A stretch of 64,000 nucleotides of DNA from Dactylorhiza incarnata (Eukaryota; Streptophyta; Magnoliopsida; Asparagales; Orchidaceae): positions 4,341,501-4,405,500 of the forward strand of contig JAWHQI010000201.1 in assembly GCA_033032865.1 (NCBI GenBank), in the 5' to 3' direction. The notes beneath the pieces are model-generated. The model ran no database searches. It was not told the origin of the DNA and was given only the letters and a program-made list of their open reading frames with translations. Made by a program: the position numbers and the translations under genes. Each line of letters begins with the position of its first letter. The first letter of the stretch is position 1. Positions 29,747 through 41,408 of this stretch are shown here, in pieces.

Positions 29747-32700
29747 TATCAAATCATTTGCATGAAGTAGAAATCCACTAAAAATGAAACATCATCATTC
29801 TACTTCATGATATGCCTAACCTATTTTTTTGTTTGTTTATTTTCCTTTTTATTGAACCATCATGATATGATCACTTTATATAACATGTGATATGACTTCC
29901 ACATATTAAACCAAAATTCATAAATAAATCAAATTGAATAAAGTTGAATAAAAAGTCATATCATTTTTCAAGTGATCTACTTATCCTTTTTATGTTTTGC
30001 TTAGGTATTTAATATATTTGCGTCATTTTTGATTACCCCTAGTATGCTTAATCATAATCATGTCAAACCGGAATTGAAAAATTGCATGAATATTATTTCA
30101 CTTATTTATGATCATTTCACTCATGCATATGTTGTGCAAAACTCAAGAATTAAGGTTTAATGAATATGAAACCCATGTACTAAAATTTTAACTTCCGCAA
30201 CTTTTTGCGATTTCTTCTTGTCTCTTTACTTCATTGGACATGCTTTACATTGCACAAACATAATTAAGCAAAATCGGAAGCAAAATTGAAGAAAATCTAG
30301 GCTATATGATTAAAATAAGCACTCTCTGTGAGCTAACGCGGGCGCTAGGACCTAACGCCGGCGTTAGCTCAAGTATCCGATTTTCTGTAATTTTCAAATT
30401 CTGAAAAATCACTAAAAATATATTATTTTATATGTATTACTCACTTTTGCATTTCTGCCTATAAAGGATTTTTGAAAAATTAAAATACAAAATTACAAAA
30501 CCCAAATTACAAAAAATATTTTTTCTTACTTCCATTCTTTGGTTATTTGTTTGATTTCCATTTCTATATGCAAAAATCAAATACAAAAATATAAAACAAA
30601 AACAATTATCAAAAATTATTATTTTGAACTTAACTTTTCTATTTACATGTATCTTACGAAAGGGAGATTTGGGCTATCATCCCATCACATCACCTAGTAC
30701 CGGGTGAACCTCTCACAGGGTAGACCTCGGGAAGTCCAAGATCAAATTATAAGAGTTCAAACTTTAAATTAAAATTATTTTTCAAAAATATCAAAAATTC
30801 TGTATGGAATTTATTGTGAAACTCAAGCATGATTTAATCCATCATTTAGACCTTCTATAATGTTACAATTCATTCCTTCAAACTACTTTGAACATTTTTT
30901 GTTTCATGCTTTGATACTTCTAAACACATGTGCATAAAATATATTGTAAAAGTTGTGTAGAACCAAGCTTAGCATGCCTCTAAGTATGAGTAAATGTTTT
31001 ATGTTTGATAATGATATTTATTCACTCACTTATTTTGGCATTGTCTACATATGTATTTAATCTAAGAATGCTTGTGTATGTTTTGTATTAGTACAATGAA
31101 TTAAAATTGCACAAGTATCTTATCTACACTACCTTTATTTGCCCTTTTTAAAGTTAAGAAAAGTGGTTATGTCTTCATAAATTATATTGGTTTGCAAAAT
31201 AAGTGTATTCGGAGAACTTTGTAGAAAACAAAAATCATAAAATAAAGTGACAAAGATAACTCCACCAAGCACTACTTGAACCTCCTGATAAGTCTTAATA
31301 AGCGTTGTGAGGTTGAGCACCTTGGAAAGAATAGTAAAGTGTCTTGTGTAAACCTTATCTTTCTTTCAAAATAAAAACCACTTACTCTTAAGTACACCAG
31401 ATCACTAGTCTCAATATTAAAATAAAATAAAATATGTGATCCCCCAAGAACTACTTTGCACCCTGATAAGTCTTAATGAGCATTGTGTGTGTAGAGCACC
31501 TTGGTAGTTGTACATCTATTTTTGTGCATTGAAGTGTGTGGAGGTAAAATTATTTGTGTTTTATTGTGCTCTTTACTTTACATATTTCTTGTATTTTTGA
31601 TTAAAACATTTGTTTACTTTATTCAAAATACACCTATGTGCACATCATTATCTTCTGTAACACTTCTTCTTATGAGTATTGGATCCTAATGCTAATTATA
31701 TACTACTCTTTATTTATGAAATGCACTAGATAATATAGCATGCTCTCTTAAATGTTTTGTATGTTTTGAATGTGTGAATTAATATAACGTTGTAGTAATT
31801 TCTTTTTGAAAAAATTATTTCATGCTTGGTTAATTTATTATCAAAATTAAAGATTTTAAATGCAAAATGATTTACAAAAAATCTTCCTTTTTGAATTTAA
31901 CTCAAATTTCTTCTTATGAATAATCATGATTACAAAAAAGATGTTTTCTTGTATTTCTATAAGTCTTCAGCATCATCACCATATATTTTTACCTTGCGCT
32001 TTCATGCTTATATCAAGTCTTAAATATCAAAATTCCTTTTTCAACAAATGGTAGACTTGCTTGGTAGAATTTATATTGGTTATTCTAACACATATATCAC
32101 TTTTATGCTAAAAACTCTGATATATTTCAATGAAAATTTGTATGCTAAAAACACTCCTCTAAACATGAAAATATTGTAATGCCAATAACTCTGATTCATT
32201 AATGGATTCCAAAATAGCTATGTCAGTTGTTTGTTTAAAAAATTTAAATAAAAATATAAATTCATAGGCTTTGTACTCATCATTAAATTCAAATGCTAAA
32301 TGTTTCCAATTATTATTATCCCATGACTTCATATCTCACCATAGCGGGGGCGTAGGGTTGTAGACATTAGATTACCTGACCTCTAAGTCATGTCTTGTTC
32401 TTAACCAGGGAGGGTTCCTGTGAGGCCTTGCGAGGCACTAGGGGAAAAGAGTGCTAGGGTAAATTTTGTCTAGTGTTTGCATATGGGACTAACACCTCAA
32501 CCTACGACATGTATGCAGCTCCTCATGACCATCCGTCACTTAGTACGGGGCTAGGGTGTAGACATATTATCTGGCTAGATTGGTTACTTGGAAATCATTA
32601 CCTTTTTTATGCTTAAAACTTTTATAAAGCAAAATCCTTTGTGAACTTAAATTGCTACAACATCTAATTTTGTTATACCTAAAACTCTTAATCATCTACT

Positions 32701-33166
32701 ATGCTTCACCATTCTTATATAGATGTTCTCTTCAAAAATATATTTCTTCATGCTTTCCACCTCTTTACTACTTGTACGCTCGATCATGAATACGTTTTCC
32801 CAACAAGTGGTTTGCTTATGACAATTTCTTCACATTCCCCTTTTCACTCCTATATATTGTATTCTTCCTAAGCGTTTAACTCTTTACATGTTCATTCCCT
32901 CTCTACACATTTATTGCAAACATTAACGTTTGACTTTCTCTCCAACCTCTTTTGATAATACCAAAAGGGGGAGAATAAATTTGAAAGAAATTCACATGTT
33001 TGGGGAGTCAAGTTCATAGGAAGTTCTGTTGTAGGGGGAGCATTCACTTAGGGGGAGCATTCATTTAGGGGGAGCATATGCACATGTCTTAAATTTCATG
33101 CTTATCCTTTTTAATAAAAACAATTCCAATCTTTTGAACTATTTCTTTCTAAAGAGATTTGTTATT
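29747..33166 (+). other. E4 non-coding interior
   Basis: AT-rich, with no supportable ORF. Features inside are a hairpin with arms GAGCTAACGC and GCGTTAGCTC (30330-30370, containing the palindrome TAACGCCGGCGTTA at 30353-30366), a block at about 30660-30752 shared with E6, and a stretch near 31200-31350 shared with E1. Repeats of AGGGGGAGCAT occur near 33035-33075, just before the purine tract. Confidence 0.65.
30660..30752 (+). repeat. Block shared between E4 and E6
   Basis: ACCTAGTACCGGGTGAACC and ACCTCGGGAAGTCCAAGA here align with CTCCTAGTACCGTGAGAACC and ACCTCGGGAAGTCCAAGA at 38748-38832. E4 is copia and E6 is gypsy, so this is not ordinary family homology. Confidence 0.7.
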
Positions 33167-33182
33167 ATCAAAAGGGCGAGTT
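33167..33182 (+). other. E4 polypurine tract
   Basis: TATCAAAAGGGCGAGTT directly precedes the 3' LTR. One C interrupts the purine run. Confidence 0.75.
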
Positions 33183-34775
33183 TGTTGTAACATGCTTTTC
33201 GCATCTCTTGGTTTGACAATAACAAATCCTATTGCTTTTTATCTTGCTTGTGTTTATAGTGTGCAAGTACTATAGTTTATATAACCCTATGAACATGATG
33301 CTGATTGATGACGATTCTCTAAAAAAGAGCTAACCCTCGCGTTAGTTATTAACGCCCCGCATTAACAACTACTGAGATGGAAACCACTGAGAAGGAAACC
33401 GCTGAGAACGAAACTAGAGTTCGACGAAATGAAAACTGCGTTCGACGAACTGGCGTTCGACGAATTTGTGTTTGACGAACTGCATGCTCTACCCTGGCGT
33501 TCGACGAACTGCATGCTCTAGCGCGGCGCTCGATGAAATGCATGCTTTACCACGGCGCGTTAGAACTACTGCTGGCGCTAGTGTTCGTTCGACGAAATGA
33601 AAGCAGCGCTCGACGAAATGTGAGGCCGGTTCGATGAAGATGCGCCCGACAAAAAGAGACGTGCCCTACCGCGGAGTGTCAGCACTACCGCTGACGCTAG
33701 CATAAATGGAAACAATTGACGAGAAGGAAACAATGGAGAAAAAGGAATGTCGACGGGAGGCTATTTTGGCAAGTACTATTGCGGTGCGTTAAGGATTAAC
33801 GCCCAATGGTAGCTTTTGGAATCTTCCTGTTTGCATGTAATTGAGGAGCAATTATGGAAGGAGATATTGGCTGAAGGAAGTTTATCTCGCTATCGCGGGG
33901 CGTTAGCATTACCGCGGCGCTCTAGTTGGAGTTCAAAGTTTGGCGCTCAAACGTTTCCTAAACTGCCACGATCTGTGTGCCTGATCATTGCCTAATGTGG
34001 CTAACGTAGGGCGATAGTACTACCGCAGGCGGTAGCGGCTGATTCTATTTAAAGATGCGCACTGCCTCCGTTGTTGCTTGCTGAAAGAGAAGGAATAGAA
34101 TCCATATATTCAGAGTACTCTTGAGAGCCTTCTTCAAGCATCCCGAAGAACTCCGTCAACGTCCGTGAACGCAAAGAACTTGACGACCAATCTGATTGCA
34201 TCTACATCGACATCAAGTTCTACTTTTGAGGGAGTTTTTAGTTTGTGTTTTGTTTCACTTTCAAATTGTAACCTTTATGTCTTTTGTTCGGTAGAGGAAC
34301 TCGCCACACGGCGACTAGGGCCTTGCGGGGACTAAGGGAAATTCGCCACATGGTGACTAGGTCTAGGTAGGACTTAGGGAGGAATTCGCCACACGACGAC
34401 TGGGTCTAGGGAGTAGATCTAGGGGGTGCTCAAGGCCTTTCTGGTGATAGATTGGCTAGAGCGGCTTGAGGCCGTATCTGGGGAGAGATCGGCTAAAGAC
34501 AACCGATTTGTAGGGATATGAGTCGGTATAGAAAACAAAAAGAGTTTTCATATTATTCGCTTCGATTTCTAGCATCATTGAAATCAAATTTTGTAATCAA
34601 TTTTGTAAATGATAATCATGTCTTTTCTTGTTTAATAAAATTGATTTCATTTCTAATTTCATTATCTCTTTACTTTTGATTAAACTTCGACCAAAATATC
34701 AAAAGTTTTCTATTAAAGTTTAAAGTATTTAAAACCCTTATTCACCCCCCTCTAAGGGCGCCTACAGATCCAACA
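33183..34775 (+). repeat. E4 3' LTR
   Basis: TGTTGTAACATGC to GATCCAACA, 1,593 bases. It contains a dense cluster of TTCGACGAA, GCGGTAG and TAACGC words at about 33335-34040, then TATTTAAA at 34046-34053, about 10 bases after the last word. Confidence 0.9.
34046..34053 (+). promoter_or_regulatory. E4 LTR TATA box (TATTTAAA)
   Basis: Sits directly after GCAGGCGGTAGCGGC at the end of the word cluster, matching the layout of the E5 5' LTR. Confidence 0.5.
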
Positions 34776-35256
34776 GCTCGTACCTATGGACTTTTGCTCG
34801 TGAAGACTCAATCGATTCTTTGGTCTTTCAAAGTAGCGAGGCGTTGCTCTCAGGGGAAATTGATGTAGTGGCGCTCCTCATTAGTTGTGGAGCATGTTGA
34901 TGTTTGAAAGTGACAGTATGGTATACCTGCAAGTCCGTGGGTGAAGCTCCCCTATACGACTATGTTGTCGCGCCGTAGAGACATAACCGAGCTTGATATC
35001 AGAGGTTTCTTCAAGGCTGAGAGAGGGGCTCTAGTGTTGATGTGGATGAGGCATGGCTTCGCCCTTTCCATTTCCTAGCATATTTGCATCATGCAGCAGC
35101 TTTGTACGGGGCTTTGGCCGCTCCTTGAGCATTGCTTGATTGTTCGCCTACTGTTCTATCTTTGAGCATTGGATTGTGATAATAGAACTTTTGTGGTGTT
35201 GGAACTGACATTTTCCGAGGTCAATTGTGTTTTGCTTCTTTGATGTTGGCGGTTGG
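34776..35256. other. Host layer right of E4, no gene
   Basis: Continuation of the sequence interrupted by E4, beginning with the right GCTCG duplication. I see no ORF with protein character and no element boundary. Confidence 0.4.
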
Positions 35257-35655
35257 AGGACGAGACTCAGATGGTGTTGGAACCTACTACGTGGGAGAAT
35301 GGCGAGTGATTTGAGCCGAGTAATGGGAGGTTCACATTACTGACTTGGCGGATATTATTGATTGTAGAGGACGAGTCACAAATGTTGTTGGAACCTAATA
35401 CGTGAGTAAATGGCGAGTGATTCGAGCCGAGTAGTGGGAGGTTCACATTACCGACCTGGGGGATGTCGTTGATTGTAGCGATGAAGGGCAAACACTTCGA
35501 ACCATTTGCGAGCGCGAGGGGGCAGGCTCTGGCGATGCGGTTTAGTGGACGAGACCTAGATGGTGTTGGAACCTACTATGTGGGCGAATGGAGAGCTGTT
35601 CGAGCCGAGTAGTGGGAGGTTCGCGTTACCGACCTGGGGGATGTCGTTGATAAGT
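35257..35655. repeat. ~112-bp repeat, three copies
   Basis: Copies start at GGACGAG in 35257, 35369 and 35547. The first two are adjacent (period 112) and the third is separated by about 65 bases. Each contains GTGTTGGAACCTACTACGTG-like and GAGCCGAGTAGTGGGAGGTT-like segments. Frames read across them on the minus strand are artefacts. Confidence 0.75.
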
Positions 35656-35690
35656 GGTGGTGAAGTGCGGACGCTTCGTGTTACGACATT

Positions 35691-35802
35691 GAGCTTACTA
35701 GGGATGAGAGTGTGCTATCTTCCCGTCTGGTAGACATGGGTTCCTTGAGCTTACTAGGGAGGAGAGTGAGCTCTCTCCCCGTCTGGTAGACATGGGGTCC
35801 TT
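35691..35802. repeat. 56-bp direct duplication
   Basis: GAGCTTACTAGGGA begins at 35691 and 35747, each followed by a CCCGTCTGGTAGACATGGG match. Confidence 0.8.
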
Positions 35803-35889
35803 TGAAGAAGATCAATGTCTCTACTTGGGCTACTCGATCATTCTGTTCGGAAGAGCTCGGTGTCTTTGCAGGGGATATCCGAGCATTTT

Positions 35890-36211
35890 GTTCTAAGAGA
35901 GGATGGAATCCCTTGTTGAGGGATCCGAACACTCTGTTCTGGGAGAGGACGGAGTCCCTTGTTGGGAGAACCTAACACTCTGTTCTAGGAGAGGCCGGAG
36001 TCCCTTGTTGGGAGAACCGAACACTCTATTCTGGGAGAGGCCGGAGTCCCTTGTTGGGAGAACCGAACACTCTGTTTTGGGAGAGGTTAGAGTCCCTTTT
36101 TGGGAGATCCGAACACTCTATTTTGGGAGAGGTCGTTGTCCTTTGTTGGGAGATCTGAACACTCTGTTCTGGGATAGGCCGGAGTCCCTTGTTGGGAGAA
36201 CCGAATATTGG
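35890..36211. repeat. 46-bp tandem array, seven copies
   Basis: Units of exactly 46 bases start at 35890, 35936, 35982, 36028, 36074, 36120 and 36166, typified by GGAGTCCCTTGTTGGGAGAA plus CCGAACACTCT. Open frames on both strands derive from the repeat. The last unit is cut by the E5 left boundary near 36206. Confidence 0.9.
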
Positions 36212-37427
36212 AGCTTGTATTCCACATCTCTTAGTTTGAGAATAACAAATCACACTATGTATTTGATCTTGCTTGTGTTTATAGTGTGCATGTATTATAG
36301 GTAAATAACCCTTAAATAACCCTATGAACAGGATACTGAGTGATGATGATTCTCTGAAAAGTTAGCTAACGCCCCGCATTAGCAGTTAACGCATGGAGTT
36401 AACATTCGTCGAATAGGGATGACTTCTCAACTGATCTTGGTGTCGAGATGAAATATGTGGTTACTAAGTGACAACGCCAGCGTTGAGACCTAACGCCAGT
36501 GTTGACACTTAACACCAGCGTTGTCTCTTAATGCTAGCGTTGAGTTCACAAACTGCCAGGTTCTCAACGGTTGCACAATGTCAGTGGTTTTAATGCACGA
36601 ACACTAATGCTGGCGTTAATTATTAACGTCGCGTGTTAGCTTCCGTGGCTATTTAAAGAGTTGATTTCATTTGATCAAGATTGATGAAATTCCAAGCCTT
36701 CATTCTATACTTCTGAGAGATCATTTCATCCCGAATTCAGAGAGCACTCCCAACACCAACATTGAGGAACAAGAGTGAGAAGGAGATTTCCAACGGAAAA
36801 TTTGAAGAAGGACGCTCGCTTCAACTCCGACGTGGTCATGGGATATCTTCAACATATCCTTTAGCGCTCTTCAATCTACGGAGTCTTTTATTCTGATTTT
36901 TACTTTATCTTTTCATTTTTCCTTGTAACGGTAGTGAAATCGCCTCCTTATGTGTGGCGACTAGGCTGGGTTCGGTTTAGGGGGAAATTCGCCGCCTTGT
37001 GTGTGGCGACTAGGTCTAGGGTAGATCTAAGGGGTGGCTAGAGGCCTTATCTGGGGATAGATAGGCTATAGCCAACAGTCCTTGAGAGGAGGACCGATGA
37101 AGGAACCAAAAATGGTTTTACTTTGTCGCCTTTAATTTCAAGCGTTATTGAAATATTATCTTTGTAATTATCTTTGTAATACAATATTCATTTTTCATTA
37201 TCTCTGATTTTCTGGAATTGTATTTCATTAAAGTTTTCATAAGTAAAAACAACTTGACATATTTCTGTGAAAATTATTTTCTAAGAGCTAACGCCCAACG
37301 TTGACTCTTAACACCAGTTGTTAGCGACAGAGCCAAAAAGTTTTTTTGTTATTTAAAATCTGTCAGTTTATTCCAAAAACAGTAAACCCCTAATTCACCC
37401 CCTCTAAGGGCGCCATCATATCCAACA
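36206..37427 (+). repeat. E5 5' LTR
   Basis: Begins TATTGGAGC (TG changed to TA) and ends ATCCAACA. A word cluster (TAACGCCAGCGTT, TAACGC) at about 36365-36635 is followed by TATTTAAA at 36650-36657. The U5 end shares CACCCCCTCTAAGGGCGCC with E1 and E4. Confidence 0.85.
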
Positions 37428-37429
37428 CT

Positions 37430-37445
37430 TGGTATCAGAGCGAGG
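37430..37445 (+). other. E5 primer-binding site
   Basis: TGGTATCAGAGCGAGG, an initiator-Met site two bases after the LTR end. Confidence 0.85.
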
Positions 37446-37476
37446 TTATTCCAAAATGGTTTCACAACCGGGAATC

Positions 37477-37612
37477 ATGGCGCATTTTGATCGTGCTTTC
37501 GCTGAGGGTCAAGGGATTAGTAGACCTCCACTATTTACCGGTACTGATTATAATTATTAGAAAACTAGAATGTGTTGTTTTCTAAATGCTTTAGATAATT
37601 AGAATAATGGCG
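37477..37612 (+). pseudogene. E5 gag N-terminal remnant
   Basis: MAHFDRAFAEGQGISRPPLF matches the E1 gag start. Stops follow at the position of a conserved Trp and again near 37599. The copia frame ends at the junction with E6 near 37613; the rest of gag and all of pol are missing. Confidence 0.75.
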
Positions 37613-38331
37613 CTATTGTGAGTGATCGGGGCACCCATTTTTGCAATAGTCAATTTACAAAAATTTTAGCAAAATAAGGTGTCACTCACAAATTATCCAC
37701 CGCATATCACCCACAAACAAGCGGCCAAGTCGAGGTTGTTAATCGAGAATTAAAATGGATTTTAGAAAAAACAGTTTCTATTAATCGAAAGGATTGGGCA
37801 ATGAAGCTCGATGACGCGTTATGGGCCTATCGAACGGCGTACAAGACCGCTACCGGTTGTACACCGTATCGAATGGTTTATGGCAAGGCTTGCCACCTTC
37901 CGGTCGAATTAGAACACCGCGCATTTTGGGCGCTTAAATTCTTAAACCTCGATTCCACTCTAGCGGGAGAACAAAGAAAATTCCAAATGAACGAATTAGA
38001 TGAGTGGCGAGCGAACGCGTATGAGAGCAATAAATTATATAAGGAGCGAACAAAGTTTTATCACGATATGCATATAAAATTTCCAAAAACTTTTTCGCCG
38101 GGCGATCTCGTCCTCCTTTATAATTCTCGCCTTCGCCTTTTTTCGGGAAAACTAAAATCCCGATGGTCCGGACCCTTTATTGTTAAAGAAGTTTGGTCCT
38201 ATGGGACAATTTTAATTTCCCACCCAGAAAAAGGTACCTTCAAAGTTAACGGCCACTGTCTTAAATTATATCTTCCGGGAGAATTAACTAATGAAAAGAG
38301 TGATTCGATTGTATTTCAACCTATAATATGA
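37613..38331 (+). pseudogene. E6 integrase C-terminal half
   Basis: Opens in frame with IVSDRGTHFCNSQF, which contains the second catalytic Asp. A stop at 37675-37677 follows, then [20 protein letters not shown] with the catalytic Glu. From 37801 the frame is open to 38331: [33 protein letters not shown], then [18 protein letters not shown], all characteristic of Athila/Tat integrase C-termini. The first catalytic Asp and the zinc region are missing, so it cannot function. Confidence 0.88.
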
Positions 38332-39950
38332 TCGGCAAGTGGGTCAAGCTACGCAGCCTTAAACAAAGCGCTTTTGGGAGGCACCCAAAGTTATCTTTTT
38401 ATTGTTTTCCCTTGTTCTTTAACATACTTTGTAGGTAATTGTCGCTTCCCCGCGCAAACTTCAAAAAAATTCAGGGAAGCCCTTTCTCTTTCTTCCTTCT
38501 CTTTTATCATGCATTTCCTTTTTGTTTTGTCTTGTGCTTTATTTCCTTTTACTTCATACTTAGTTTTAAACATTGGGGACAATGTTTAACTTTAAGTATG
38601 GGGTGTAAATAGTTCTTTGTATATAGTTCTTAAATTAGAAAAATTTCAAAAAAAAATATATTCTCTTATGTTTTCTTCTATTTTAGCTCTTGTAAAACCC
38701 AAAAAACTCAAAAAATTTAGAAAATAGAAAAATTTAAATCTTGGAAAGGGATGTTTGGGACCTCACCCCATCTCACCTCCTAGTACCGTGAGAACCCTTC
38801 ACGGGGTATACCTCGGGAAGTCCAAGAATTAACAAAAAAATTGTTAGCTTTTTAGTATATGTTTTTGTTTATTTCTTATAAAAAAAAAAGATAATATCAA
38901 AATTCAAAAACATATATGAAAAAAAAACTTAAAATACAAAAAATTTAAATCTTATACCTCTCCTATTTGTTGTTCTTGTGATTTCTTAGAAATCTAGTTG
39001 AGAATGTTTATAAGCATGTTTAAGTTTTTAATTGGCTAAAATTTTGCTTATCATAGTTTGTTAATTTTAAATTTGAGGTATTCTTGATTTAAGAATCATC
39101 TTATGATTTTAAATTGATTAGAGAATTTATTTAGCATGACTTCTCTTTTTATTTTTAAATGGCTTCATTTTGTAGTGAATTTCCTAAACCTCTTTAAATT
39201 TCAATTATAGTTTCTTCTAACTTTTTAGATCTTAGGAAATTTAATTTTACTAGAATTTGCTCACAAAATAATTTAAAGCTAGCTAGATTTATTTTCTCTA
39301 CCCTACCCCTTTGATGGAATAAAAAAAGGTATTTTAAAATATCATATGCCATGAGAATAAGTGGATAAAATTCATTATTCCCTAAACATATGCACCCAAA
39401 ATCATTTAAAAGATTATATGGCATGGAGTAAGAGGATAAAATTCATTACTCCTAAACATATACATTTTGGGTTTTTATTAGAATAGAAAAAAAAAAGAAA
39501 AAAAAAAAGAATTTTCATGATGAGGATAAATTCCATTTCCTCCATTCAAAAATATCTCTTCTTATGCCAAATTTTATGAAATCCCCCTTAGCCAATTATC
39601 ATTGTTCTAGTTTTAGTTGAAAATTATGGAGAGAGCAATATTTAGTAATTTACTTTTCCTTAAGTTTCTTTTAAGGTAGAGTTCTTATAATTTTAATTTA
39701 ATCTAGTTTTATAATTTCTACTATTTTGTCAAGCTAATTAATCTTCTTGAGAAGTCCTTGCCTAAACATTTTTCCCTCTTTTCAAATCATCATCATAATT
39801 TAGGACTTAAATCCCCCTTGAATTTACTCTTAACTTAACTTTTGGTTAAATGAAATTTTAGTTTAAAATTAAAAATTTTCTAAGGATGCCTTATAAATTA
39901 TGTCTCACACTTTTGCTCTGGAATAGCAAAACCTCAAGTATGGGGGTATT
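38332..39950 (+). other. E6 3' untranslated region
   Basis: AT-rich non-coding sequence with TTGGGGACAATGT near 38571 and the block shared with E4 at 38748-38832. An ~80-base imperfect duplication lies around 39350-39470 (ATAAAATTCATTA repeated). A purine tract CAAGTATGGGGGTATT (39935-39950) borders the LTR. Confidence 0.7.
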
Positions 39951-41230
39951 TGATGAGTAGTATTTTTATAACTTTTTAATAGAAAATTTTGTAAATATTT
40001 AATTTGTATTTTCCTTTTTATGTCATTTCTAGGTTATAAGTAGTTCATTTTGTAATTTTGATTCTAACTTAGCCTAATTTAAATATTTGCAGAATTTTGG
40101 ACAAATTGGAAAAAATAGCATTACACGCCCTCGGTCACGCCGATGACCAAGGGCGTGTAGCCTGAAGATCAGTCCAGGTCGATGCCACGCGGTTTGAGCT
40201 AGCCCACAACAAGTCACGCCCTAGGTCACGCCCGTGACCCCTTGTCACGCCCGTGACCGGGGGCGTGTAATTTTAGAATCTTCCCAACTGGGTGCTGACG
40301 AGACGTGGAGATGCTGTCGAGAAGTCAACCTAAGTCACGCCCGTGACCCACATGTCATGGTCGTGACTTGCCCGCGTGATCTCTGCTTCGCCGCCGCGCC
40401 GAATTCCAGCCCACGCCGCATTTAATGAAGTCGCTGTCCAAAGTCACGCCCTAGGTCATGCCCGTGACCGAGGGCGTATAATGTCCACTTTTCGCCGCGG
40501 CGTCCAGAAAGCCCACGCTGCTGTGAGATCCAATGTGAATAGTGCAGTCACGCCCTTGGTCACGCCCGTGACCGAGGGTGTGTAATCTGAAATTTTTTCC
40601 TATAAATTCAGAGGCTCTCCTTGAGTCCAGGGTTCAGAATTTTGGAGATGGGAGGTGCTGTTAGAGCTGAGAGTGAGTTTTTCAAGTTGATGTTCATGTT
40701 TCTTAAGGCTTTCATGTTCTCTTCCCTTTCAATTCATGCAATGTTTTAATGTAATTTTCATGCGCTAGTTTTCTTAAGTTTGTAACCTTTATTTTCCTTA
40801 GCTTTGCACTCTTAAATTAAGGCTTGTAATAGTTCTTTGATTTTTAATAAAATTAGTTTTCTCTTTCATGTTCTCTTTCTCCTTAAGTAATTTCTTCCTT
40901 TTCATGCAATGTGAATCTTTCTCTCCTTAGTAATGTCTTTTTTTTGCAATGTCAATTTCTCTTTCCTTTCATGCAATGTTTGATCCTTTCATTTAGCTTG
41001 CAATTAGTTTTAATTTTAGTTAAGCAAAAACAAACCAATCAAATTTTCGTTGATAAGATAATGGTGATTTTCCTCGAAGTAGAAGTAATCAACGCGCCCC
41101 GTGGAATACGACCTTGATATTCCTAAATATCTTATACTATAGACGATAAGGTACACTTGCCTTTATCGGATATAGTTTTGGAAAAAATCTCAAATCTTCA
41201 CTAAATTTCATAACCGCAAAATCTATATCA
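39951..41230 (+). repeat. E6 3' LTR
   Basis: Begins TGATGAGTAG and ends ATCTATATCA. A word array at 40115-40585 is built on GTCACG-CC-CGTGAC inverted repeats and GAGGGCGTGTAA. TATAAATT at 40601-40608 follows the array by about 20 bases. Only one LTR copy is present, so the right boundary rests on the resumption of copia sequence at 41231. Confidence 0.75.
40601..40608 (+). promoter_or_regulatory. E6 LTR TATA box
   Basis: TATAAATT just downstream of the GTCACGCCCGTGAC word array. Confidence 0.55.
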
Positions 41231-41408
41231 ATGGGAGTATACACTAAGGGGGAGCATCTTTGTAGGGGGAGCACAATGTTCAATGAACAATAATTCCTAT
41301 CATTATCTTATAATTGTTGTGTGTCATATACCTTTATAATAACACAAATTCTTTATCTAGGAATCTGATTTATCCCTATTGGATTTGTTATTATCAAAAG
41401 GGGGAGAT
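41231..41408 (+). other. E5 3' region and polypurine tract
   Basis: Copia sequence resumes after E6 with AGGGGGAGCA repeats like those in E4 near 33035. It ends in ATCAAAAGGGGGAGATT (about 41393-41408), the purine tract. Confidence 0.8.

Larger units (their letters stand above)
28114..34775 (+). mobile_element. E4: pol-less copia relic related to E1
   Basis: A perfect GCTCG duplication (28109-28113 and 34776-34780) brackets an element with a 144-base 5' LTR, an initiator-Met primer site, a degenerate gag, 3.4 kb of non-coding sequence, a purine tract and a 1.59-kb 3' LTR. The non-coding part and the LTR start match E1 in places. No protease, integrase, reverse transcriptase or RNase H motif is present. 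It may have inserted as a deleted non-autonomous copy or lost pol later. Confidence 0.9.
37613..41230 (+). mobile_element. E6: 5'-truncated Athila-type gypsy
   Basis: The remnant runs from within the integrase core through a 1.6-kb 3' region to one LTR (39951-41230). The integrase sequence and the TTGGGGACAATGTTTAA phrase after it are typical of Athila-type gypsy elements. The left LTR, gag, protease, reverse transcriptase and RNase H are gone. The five bases after the LTR (ATGGG, 41231-41235) would be the right target duplication, with the left copy lost in the deletion. Confidence 0.8.

Noticed and set aside
35903..36304. ORFs in the 46-bp array
   Set aside because: 46 is not a multiple of three, yet frames stay open only because the units lack stops. 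The product is a shuffled repeat and not protein-like.
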